Shown here in pieces: positions 45,515 through 53,335 of a stretch of DNA of 64,000 nucleotides (positions are counted from its first letter, which is position 1; every line of letters begins with the position of its first letter). Position numbers and translations under genes: made by a program. This DNA is from Paragorgia papillata (Eukaryota > Cnidaria > Anthozoa > Scleralcyonacea > Coralliidae), in contig JAWNZC010000002.1 of NCBI GenBank assembly GCA_035771165.1, positions 744,001 through 808,000 of the forward strand. The letters are read 5' to 3'. Under the pieces are notes generated by a model that did not search any database, had not been told where the DNA came from, and saw only the letters and a list, made by a program, of their open reading frames with translations.

Positions 45515-45665
45515 ATAAACACTGATCAATCATGTACAAGTACTGCTGGTCATGTAACCAACCACGTTCGAGTACTGCTAATAAAGTAACCAATCACGTA
45601 CTAGTATACTGCTGATAAGTAACCAATCACGTACCAATACTACTGATCGAGTCAATCACATGCAA
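45515..45665. repeat. Degenerate ~38-bp minisatellite
   Basis: About four units built on TACTGCTGATAAGTAACCAA and TCACGTAC. No gene. Confidence 0.7.
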
Positions 45666-46913
45666 GTATATATAATTTTGCCCTGAATTGGGGAAAAAAA
45701 CGTCCTTTTCATTTATCGGAGTAATTTCGCCCACTCTATATTGTCAGCAGGATCAGTAACACATTGTCGCTATACGCCACTCGTGACAGATGAAATTGAT
45801 CATTTGAAGATAAATTTTATATCGCTGAGTTTCCATGACATCCATGTATTTCCTATATAACAAGTCAGTCTATTATCAATAGTAAGTATACATGTAGTGC
45901 ATGTCTGTTATTACAAATTCTAATCATGTACAACCGTATAGAATAGTCCAAGAATTCTAGGCGAGACAGGAGACAGAATTAAAAATTAAAATTAGAATTA
46001 AGGGATAGATAAAAGACATAAGCCATGCGGCGTTGGCTAAAGTACTGAAAAATCTTAAAAAAATTATACATCGTCTTGAAAGAGTTCAGCGCTTTAGTGT
46101 CGGCAAATTGCACTTATAAATGACAGGTGGTTCGACGGGGGACATCACACGATGGACGAATAACATTCAGTAAGATCTGAGCTACAGATATGAATTAGTG
46201 CACTTCGAGCAAGTTAACCTTCATATCACCTACATTGTGTTTGTAGGACAACTTTATTGTTTTTCGCTGTCTAGCGCCAGTTTTTTTTACTCGTCATGGG
46301 GAGGTTTCGGAAAGCCATGTTGCCAAAGATTAAATGACTCGATAATTTATATCTTGATAAATTTCATTTTTCTGTATAAAACTTTTTGTAGGGGGTCTAT
46401 TATAAGGGGTCTGTATTTCCGAAATCCGTTCTATTTTGGCAATTTTAAACGCAACCGCTTTTTCGTTTCACTTTGGAACATAACCGCGTTTTTGAGAAAT
46501 CGTTCCCAGTTCTCCGAAAAGCTTTCATTCTAAACGATAACCGAATCCAATGAGGACATTTCATAGATTTCCGCAACCGAACGGTTCTATAGTTAACCGC
46601 AAACCGCCTTGAAAAACTGGATATGATCGAAATCCATCCAAAGTATAATAGACCTCCTCTGATCTGATATTCTCAAATTCCAATTGTTTATTGCGTCGTT
46701 CTATAGCGGTGGTCTGAGTTATTGCCTCGGTGAAGAAATCGTGTTTTCAATAAATTCTGAAAACCTAATCTGCATAAAATCTACCGTTTAACATATTAAG
46801 CAGACTAAGCTCAATTTCCCTAGATATGCAAAAGCTACAAGTATATATAGATCTTTCCGGATAATCAAGACCTCCAGACAAGACAAGTGTTTTAGATAGA
46901 GCAAAGTGAAAAG
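45666..46913. other. Non-coding stretch
   Basis: A decayed hairpin-family piece is at 46262-46330 (CTGTCTAGCGCCAG). The forward frame 46198-46533 has no domain. No gene supported. Confidence 0.4.
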
Positions 46914-47045
46914 GTGGTAAAGCTGCCGAGAATAGTTTTGATAACGAAATACTGATATTTCCAGCTGGTAATGGTATACAGCCCTTCATCAGAGTAAAAA
47001 TTGTGAATAACGAAGGGCTTCGCTCGAAACGTCAGTATTTCGTTA
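46914..47045. repeat. Two head-to-head repeats with CTGATGA/GAAA words
   Basis: The minus strand carries CTCTGATGAAGGGCTG, then GGAAATATCAGTATTTCG. The plus strand carries GAAGGGCTTCGCTCGAAACG, TCAGTATTTCGTTAT and AAAACTATTCTAGG. The two tails are inverted copies. Confidence 0.65.
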
Positions 47046-47194
47046 TAAAAACTATTCTAGGTATTTGGAAAAAATGCAATTCCTCTTGATTAATTAAAGC
47101 TGCTGAGCCAGCTAAAAGTTTTCTTACAGCTAAAACGTTTTGCTTTCTGAGTTAGTTTTCTCTGCACCTGCATATATCGACCTCATGTGTTCGT

Positions 47195-47425
47195 ATGTAG
47201 ATAGCTGATAGGGTTCTCTAGTGTAAATGTAGTTAGTTAAATTAGTTTACTTCAATTTCCTCCTGTATACTGGACCAACGAAAAATCGCCCTTGCTGAAA
47301 ACAGTTTAGATATGACTGATAGAGTTATCTGGTATAAACTTAGGTGTAAATTTAGTTTACTGTAATAAGACTGGACCAATGAAGGATAAATAAAGTTAGT
47401 TTTAGTTTTATATTGGTGAAAAATC
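47195..47425. repeat. Tandem pair of SINE-tail-like units
   Basis: Two roughly 100-bp units share GATAGRGTT, TAAATTTAGTTTACT and ACTGGACCAAYGAA, which also occur in the SINE at 6490-6778. Confidence 0.55.
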
Positions 47426-47617
47426 TGAATATTTGTCAGATAGTTTCCTAACAAAATGCAAAATTTAACATAAAATTAAATATTGAAAGCATTATCTGAG
47501 TTGTCTGGTTGCACTAATTGTACATTGCAACATAGAGTGTTATTGTATTTTGTGACTTGTTAATGTTCCTAATGCATGTCAAACATCGCTATATATATAT
47601 AAGATTATCATATATAA

Positions 47618-47748
47618 GGCTACGTCCACACGTATACGTTTTCATAGCGTTTTCATATTGTTCTCCGTCCTCAAGGGCATAGAAAACAATGGTCTACTTA
47701 CCTGAAACAATATGAAAACGCTACGAAAACGTACGTGTGGACGTAGCC
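47618..47748. mobile_element. PIF/Harbinger-like MITE, copy 3, TAA duplication
   Basis: GGCTACGTCCACACGTATAC is mirrored (with a short deletion) by GTACGTGTGGACGTAGCC. TAA at 47615-47617 and 47749-47751. About 450 bp upstream of the second GPCR start. Confidence 0.85.
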
Positions 47749-47751
47749 TAA

Positions 47752-48189
47752 GGTGGCTCCCTGCATGGGGTTTTCATATTTATTTTATAGCATGTGGTTA
47801 TTTTTGTCTATAAAATGTTCGTTAGATTAGTATTAAGTATATTTAACAATATAAGGACTATTAATGAAACACGCGTCGGCTGAATACTGCAATTAACAGT
47901 TGTTATATTACCATGGTGATAATAGTGTTTGAAAACGTTCTTCAGTATTCTTGCGGTGTCACGCACTCTACATTATTTCATGAGTTTCCTTCGGTGAATT
48001 TAAAGGGGCAGTAAGACGTACGCCAAAATTGTCTATCTCATGCAATTTTGATCTAATTTAGAAGCATTTTTAAAATAAAAAGGGATATCGCGCGAGGTAC
48101 CACGTCAGCGTTCCGTTGCCGTAACCACGCGACCAGTAGCCAGTCAGAACGTGTATTGTTCCTCACTTATTTCATAACTACTTTTCATT
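47752..48189 (+). promoter_or_regulatory. Upstream region of GPCR paralogue 2
   Basis: No coding content. The sequence between the MITE and the start codon should hold the promoter and 5' UTR. I see no TATA box in a certain position. Confidence 0.3.
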
Positions 48190-48195
48190 ATGTAG
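48190..48195 (+). promoter_or_regulatory. Start-stop upstream ORF (ATGTAG)
   Basis: ATG immediately followed by TAG, five nucleotides before the GPCR start codon at 48201. Minimal ORFs of this kind can lower initiation at the main start. It acts only if the transcript begins upstream, which is likely but unproven. Confidence 0.5.
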
Positions 48196-48200
48196 CCGCG

Positions 48201-49910
48201 ATGTTCAATAACACATCACTCGCCAGCAATATGACATCCAGAAACATCACATCCAGAAACATCACATCCAACAGCTCGTACGACAAGACGTCGTTAACTC
48301 TTAGTGTGACCATCGTTCTCGTCGTGTTCATCATCGTAACAATCCTTGGCAACAGTCTTGTGTGTCTTTCTTTCTACAAACAACCCCACCTGAGGAGAGT
48401 GTCCTACTACCCAATTATCAGCTTGGCAATAGCTGATCTCCTTTGTGGCGTTCTTGCCATGCCTGCCTACATAGCCAAGAAACACGTGACTGGAGGTTGG
48501 CAGGAGGGCGTCACCTGCGACGTGTTTCGTTTTACGTACTTCTTCACCGAGTACGCGTCCGTCCTGAGTCTAACAGCAATCAGCGTTGAGAGGTTCATTG
48601 CCATTAAAATGCCCGTGAAGCACAGAACGTGGTTGACGCCGAGAAAAATGATCATTGGTCTGGTTTTGTCGTGGGTCGACGCCGCACTCGTTTCCATGCT
48701 TCCATTCTTTTGGCGCAAAGGCAAACCAGGAGAACTTTGCGCTTACGATCCAACAAAGGGCTGGAGTATGATGGTCATTCTGGCCAATGTGTTTTTACCA
48801 TTTTTGATCATGTTATGTTGCCATATCTACACGGTCTCCTTCGCCGTTCGTTACGCTCGGCAGAAAAGCGAACGTGAAATGAAAAGCCAGTCTTTAGAGG
48901 ACCGTAAAGCCGCGAGGAACTCGAAACGAGAGCGTGATGTCACCCGCACTTTTGCCTTAGTTGTTGGAATTTTTGTCGTTTGCTGGGGGCCTTCGACTTT
49001 CTATTACTTCATTCATATGGTGTGCCCACAGTGCTTTAAACCATCATTCAAGCAGGTAATACATGCAGTAGTACTAATAATGGTGGTGGTGGTGATGATG
49101 ATGATGGTGATGGTAATGGTGATAGTGATGGTAGTTGTGATGATGGTGATTATGATGATGGTGGTGGTGATAATGATGGTAGTGGCTGTGATCCTGGTAA
49201 TGATGATGGAGTTGGTGATGGTAATGGTGATAGTGATGGTGGTTGTGATGATGGTGATTATACTTGATGATGGTGGTGATAATGATGGTAGTGATGATAG
49301 TGATCGTGATCTTGGTAATGGGTATGATGATGGTAATGATGAGGGTGATGGTGATAGTGATGGTGATGGTGGTTGTAACGATGGTGATTATATGATGATG
49401 GTGGTGATGATGGTGGTGATGATGGTAGTGACGATAGTGATCGTGACCCTGGTAATGGGTAATGATGATGGTGGTGGTGATGGTGGTAATGGTGATGACG
49501 ACGATGGTGACGACAGTTTCTGGTTTCTTTTGGTCCAATATACATCATGTGTAGTCTCAAGTGTTAATAAAATTACTTTTAAATTAATTTTTATTCAGGT
49601 CAGACAAATCTTTAATGCAGTTGTCAAGTTGCTGACGTTTGCTAACTCCTGTGTAAATCCGCTAATCTACTGCTGGCTCAATCGCACCCTCAGGAATGCT
49701 TTTTACCAAACACTGTTGGGAAAGTCGGAAGCGAGGAGAAGACGAGCCAACGAAGCCAATATGTATCAAGAAGGCACCGTAACGTCAATGTTTCATCGTC
49801 CTTTAAACGCGGAGAAAAAACGCGCAAATACCGCCAAGCAGTTGTTGGTTGCTGAAGAATCTAGTGAAAATGTAACCTTCATTTCAAGCAGGCCAATTTC
49901 TCAAGTCTGA
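48201..49910 (+). CDS. Class A GPCR, paralogue 2 (two coding exons)
   Basis: Exons 48201-49055 and 49599-49910 give a 388-residue receptor. The first ATG in frame is 48201 (G at -3); the longer open frame upstream has no ATG. The N-terminus has five glycosylation sequons, partly from a small tandem repeat (RNITS twice). Marks: GNSLVCLSF in TM1, LAIADLL in TM2, TCDVFRF before TM3, ISVERF for DRY, GELCAYD in loop 2, LPFLIM in TM5, a basic loop (RKAARNSKRERDVTR), CWGPSTF in TM6, CPQCFKPS in loop 3 and NSCVNPLIY in TM7. Tyr occupies 3.32. It resembles paralogue 1 at 25333 throughout (for example YFFTEYAS in both). Splicing at AAGCAG|GTAATA and TTATTCAG|GTCAGA restores a gap-free alignment between TM6 and TM7. 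KPS after CPxC and TFANS in TM7 recall adenosine receptors. The ligand is unknown. Confidence 0.92.
   Translation: MFNNTSLASNMTSRNITSRNITSNSSYDKTSLTLSVTIVLVVFIIVTILGNSLVCLSFYKQPHLRRVSYYPIISLAIADLLCGVLAMPAYIAKKHVTGGWQEGVTCDVFRFTYFFTEYASVLSLTAISVERFIAIKMPVKHRTWLTPRKMIIGLVLSWVDAALVSMLPFFWRKGKPGELCAYDPTKGWSMMVILANVFLPFLIMLCCHIYTVSFAVRYARQKSEREMKSQSLEDRKAARNSKRERDVTRTFALVVGIFVVCWGPSTFYYFIHMVCPQCFKPSFKQVIHAVVLIMVVVVMMMMVMVMVIVMVVVMMVIMMMVVVIMMVVAVILVMMMELVMVMVIVMVVVMMVIILDDGGDNDGSDDSDRDLGNGYDDGNDEGDGDSDGDGGCNDGDYMMMVVMMVVMMVVTIVIVTLVMGNDDGGGDGGNGDDDDGDDSFWFLLVQYTSCVVSSVNKITFKLIFIQVRQIFNAVVKLLTFANSCVNPLIYCWLNRTLRNAFYQTLLGKSEARRRRANEANMYQEGTVTSMFHRPLNAEKKRANTAKQLLVAEESSENVTFISSRPISQV
49056..49598 (+). 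other. Intron of GPCR paralogue 2, made of an in-frame GAT/GGT microsatellite
   Basis: 543 bp (181 codons) with a GTAATA donor and TTATTCAG acceptor. From about 49078 to 49510 it is a degenerate TGATGG/TGGTGA run. No stop occurs in the receptor's frame. Read through, it would insert a Val/Met-rich then Asp/Gly-rich stretch into loop 3. The paralogue lacks this sequence, so it is treated as an intron. The His-rich minus frames here are shadows. Confidence 0.85.
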
Positions 49911-50354
49911 GATGGCAGTACATATGATATATAGGCCTGAATAACTTGATAGCAGACATTTGAGAGAACGAAGAAAAAGGACTTAGGCCTGCATGGACGT
50001 CATTTGAGAGATGTCTTGCGGCTGATTTTCAGTTTTGCGTTTTTCCCGCGCTTTTGTACGTACGTTGATGACTTTGCATACGAGCGAGAACTCAGTTGCC
50101 CCGTTATTAACAATTTAATAGATGAGAGTACTAGTTGAACCAAGCTCAACTCATCTCTCAGTTTGTAACCCTGATCCTTTAGCTTAACTTTTAATACCAA
50201 GTTGACTTTGGCAGACTGTTTAGCAACATAATTAATTAGTTGAATTGAAAAAATAGTTATCTGAAGTCTCATCGATTAGAACGATTAATTAAAGTCGTCA
50301 TGATGGGTCATTGAGTAGCATTTAGCGCGTGAATTCTGTACCGTACCGTACTGT
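49911..50354. other. 3' flank of GPCR paralogue 2
   Basis: It probably holds the 3' UTR; ATTAAA at 50288 is a possible polyadenylation hexamer and no nearer AATAAA was found. The minus frame 50000-50272 is unsupported. Confidence 0.4.
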
Positions 50355-50735
50355 CGCGCACTACTGCAGGGCAGGGCGGGGCAGGGCAGGGCAGGGCGGG
50401 GCGGGGCGGGGCAGGGCAGGACAGGGCAGGGCACGGCAGGGCACGGCAGGGCAGGGCAGGGCAGGGCAGGGCAGGGCAGGGCAGGGCAGGGCAGGGCAGT
50501 GCAGGGCACTTTGGCAGTGCAGTGCAGGGTAGGGCAGGGCGGGGCGGGGCGGGACGGGGCGGGGCGGGGCGGGGCGGGGCGGGGCGGGGCGGGGCGGGGC
50601 GGGGCAGGGCGGGGCGGGGCAGGGCAGGGCAGGGCAGGGCAGGGCAGGACAGGGCACGGCACGGCACGGCACGGCAGGGCACTTTGTGCAGGGTAGGGCA
50701 GGGCAGGGCAAGGCAGGGCAGAGCAGGCCAGAGCA
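50355..50735. repeat. GGGCA/GGGCG pentanucleotide satellite
   Basis: About 75 units of GGGCA or GGGCG, with GGGCACTTT spacers at 50500-50515 and 50676-50685. It is strongly G-rich on the plus strand and able to form G-quadruplexes. Ala/Pro/Cys and Gly/Arg/Ala frames on six frames are satellite translations. Confidence 0.95.
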
Positions 50736-50792
50736 GGACAGTGCAATGCAGTACGCTACACTACACTGCACTGTACATATTATATTATATAC

Positions 50793-51003
50793 CTCTCTCC
50801 TCCGCAGAGGCTTCTAGAGCTTTTTTGAGCTCTTCAGTATATAGGGTCTTTGCAGGAGAGTAATGCGGTAGAGGGTAATGGGGAGTAAATAAAACCGCTG
50901 GTTTTATTTACTCCCCATTACCCTCTACCGCATTACTCTCCTGCAAAGACCCTATATACTGAAGAGCTCAAAAAAGCTCTAGAAGCCTCTGCGGAGGAGA
51001 GAG
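50793..51003. mobile_element. Near-perfect 211-bp palindrome (foldback element)
   Basis: CTCTCTCCTCCGCAGAGGCT and all following sequence to about 50895 is mirrored to 51003, with almost no spacer (centre ACCGCTGGT). The tip CTCCTCCGCAGAGG matches the MITE at 39644. TATA-rich sequence is on both sides. Such arms normally decay quickly, so the copy looks recent. Confidence 0.9.
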
Positions 51004-51404
51004 ATTATATACTGTATATTATTGTATAGACCTTTTCGACAAACCATTGCATGACGGGTAATCAGGACTGGTTTCAAAAGCTTACAGACAAAGTTTTGTA
51101 AAATTTTCCGTTCGATCAATTTTCAAGAATTTTGCACAAAACGAGCTAAACGAAGTACTTACCGGTAGTATCACATAAACCGCTTTACTCGTATCTGGCC
51201 GATCGCGGGCACATTTGAAGCTTCAGCAAATATTTTCAATATTTGAACAACTTTCACCGACATGGAAAGCTTTTTATTAAACGAAAGGACGCTTAGGACG
51301 TTCTAGTAATCACAATTATGGATGTAAAAAGGTAACTAGTCGTTAACGTAAGTAATAGACACGACAAAATAGTCGCTGTGATCTTCGTAGAAGCGAATTT
51401 CGCG

Positions 51405-51971
51405 ATGACGAGATATGGACAACGTTTCGCTCGGTTTTCACCTTTGACGTTGCATCGGTGTCTTAGCTCCAGTTTACGGTTCAACACGGGCGAGAAAAAC
51501 TATTATACCATCTTAAAAATAACCCCCAATGCTACCCAAGAAGAAATAAAGAAAGCCTACTACAAATTATCCAAGTTATACCACCCAGATACTAACCAAT
51601 CTGATAAAGCACATGAATCATTCACAGCAATAAACGAGGCTTATAAAGTACTTGGGAATTTACCTGGAAGAAGGAAGTACGATCGGGGCTTAGCGGTGAA
51701 ATATACTACAATGGATACAAAACGTGCTCCTATAAAGAGCCAACAATTTGATGGGAAGAGAATTGTTTATGATTTTGATGATTGGAGTCAGCGATATTAT
51801 GCAGAAGCAATGAAGAGGCGAAGGAGACATTCTGCAATGAAAAAGCAGTTCGAAGGAAGGCATGTGTCCGAAGATATGGAGAATTTTAATAGGAACATTA
51901 TTATTAGTGCTGTTTTGACGCTCATAGGAGTGGTTGTGTTGGTTAATGGCAAGAAAGATTACGTTATGTAA
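51405..51971 (+). CDS. DNAJC30: DNAJC30-like mitochondrial J-domain protein
   Basis: A single exon of 188 residues from the ATG at 51405 (G at -3); the longer open frame upstream lacks an ATG. Residues 1-30 are rich in Arg, Ser and Leu without acids (MTRYGQRFARF, HRCLSSSLRF), fitting a mitochondrial import signal. Residues about 32-95 are a J domain: NYYTILKITPNATQEEIKKA, the HPD triad in LYHPDTN that stimulates Hsp70 ATPase, and AYKVLGN. RRKYDRGL follows, as in DNAJC30. A charged stretch (FDDWSQRYYAEAMKRRRR) matches the FxFDxxxxxHY region after the J domain of that family. One TM segment (IIISAVLTLIGVVVLV) lies near the C-terminus. Human DNAJC30 works at the inner mitochondrial membrane with ATP synthase and complex I upkeep. 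Converges with the FBXW8-like gene. Confidence 0.85.
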   Translation: MTRYGQRFARFSPLTLHRCLSSSLRFNTGEKNYYTILKITPNATQEEIKKAYYKLSKLYHPDTNQSDKAHESFTAINEAYKVLGNLPGRRKYDRGLAVKYTTMDTKRAPIKSQQFDGKRIVYDFDDWSQRYYAEAMKRRRRHSAMKKQFEGRHVSEDMENFNRNIIISAVLTLIGVVVLVNGKKDYVM

Positions 51972-51983
51972 TCATTTATATTT

Positions 51984-52312
51984 TAAAGGTGCCCTCCAGT
52001 CCGTTCTGCGCATGTACGAAACTAATGTTTACTTCTTCATTTATAAAAATATTTACTGATACCTTATTCAAGATTGTAAGCTTTTCTTGCTTCCTCTTCA
52101 TTACTTGTACCCAAAACAAAACATTTTCAGAAGAAATAGAATAAATCCGAAGAGATATCCTCACCGAATCGCTTGGTTTTCTGCCATGTCGCTTCTAATG
52201 GTTTACATTGAGCTGAGTACTTCATGTAAATATCTACGAATGTCATGTTTGAGGGTCCCGATAAACAAAGATGTGGATCATGCGCAGAACGGACTGGACA
52301 GCACCTTTAATT
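51984..52312. mobile_element. MITE at the DNAJC30 3' end
   Basis: AAAGGTGCCCTCCAGTCCGT and TCTGCGCATG are mirrored by CATGCGCAGAACGGACTGGA and CAGCACCTTT. It starts 13 bp after the DNAJC30 stop and supplies AATAAA at 52140, the first clear polyadenylation hexamer. Confidence 0.8.
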
Positions 52313-52410
52313 ATGGTAATACGTACATGTACATCATGTTGATATCATAATGCATGTACATGTAATACTAGAACTGATAAGATGTGGCTTACATAGGATG
52401 TGCCTTATAC

Positions 52411-52662
52411 AGTCGTTGGCACCTAAGCGTGTACACCACCCATCAAAACATGTTTTATGTCAATGTCAAAGTTAACTTTTTACCTTGGAAACATCATTAG
52501 GTTTTCATTGAACCAATGTATTATTGTCACATGAATGTGCCCTTAGCCAATCACGTCTCACCAATCCCACGGTGTTGATTTCAAAATGGTTAACTTTGGC
52601 TTAAATTTAGAACATGTTTTGATGGGCAGTGCACACGCTTAGGTGCCAACGACTGTATAAGA
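52411..52662. mobile_element. MITE with TACAGTCGTTGGCACCTAAG ends
   Basis: ACAGTCGTTGGCACCTAAGC is mirrored exactly by GCTTAGGTGCCAACGACTGT, with ATCAAAACATGTTTTAT and its relatives inside. A solo end of this family is at 61018-61041, in the ZDHHC intron. Confidence 0.85.
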
Positions 52663-53335
52663 TGCGAAACACTTGCATGAAAGGTACAAAGCCCTAATGT
52701 TTGCATCTGACACAACTAGCTGCAGTTTGTTCAAAAACACCATATAAATGGGTCAAGTCTTACTGTATATAATGGTACATCTTGTATAAGTGGTATCGTA
52801 TTGACTCGTATAAATGTCCAAATAAGCCATATTCGAATTTCTCTCACCAATTTGTGTGGCATTACCATTGTGACACAAATTGGCTGTTATAACGTATCCA
52901 GTGAATGCTGATTCATGTGTTCCCAAACCATTTGCAAGTTTTTGCAAACTTGCAATGCAAGTCTTGAAATGGTCACAGTGACAAATCATGTGTATAGTGA
53001 ATTGCAATCATAGTTGCAATCATATATATATATATATATAGTGTCCCAAGTATAGTTAGAAAATCATGAGAATGGCTTTCTATCTGTACAAGGGACAGTA
53101 CAGTATACAGTATCTTACAAAACATGATTGTTAACTCTCTAACCATCTTAGAATATGGTCAATTGGTCACATCCACAAAGAATTTCAGAGCATGATTTAT
53201 ACAAAAATGACAGAGGGGTTAGAGCAGTGACAGCAGTGACATTATTTTACTACCATAGTTACAGGGCTAACACAGTTTAGAGTACAGTAAATGACAGTGC
53301 ATGGGTTCTGAGTTGGATATGACTGCATTCTAAAA
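52663..53335. other. Intergenic between convergent genes
   Basis: No coding content. A TA run at 53023-53040. Probably includes the FBXW8-like 3' end region. Confidence 0.4.

Noticed and set aside
48156..48200. N-terminal extension of GPCR paralogue 2 (and similar extensions at 25318 and 51378)
   Set aside because: The extended frames begin with TTG or GTG. The first in-frame ATGs are 48201, 25333 and 51405, all in good context.
49074..49560. His/Thr/Ile-rich minus-strand frames
   Set aside because: Shadow of the GAT/GGT microsatellite in the GPCR intron.
50285..50863. Long open frames on several frames (Ala/Pro/Cys or Gly/Arg/Ala only)
   Set aside because: They are translations of the GGGCA/GGGCG satellite; a 5-bp unit without stops is open in every frame.
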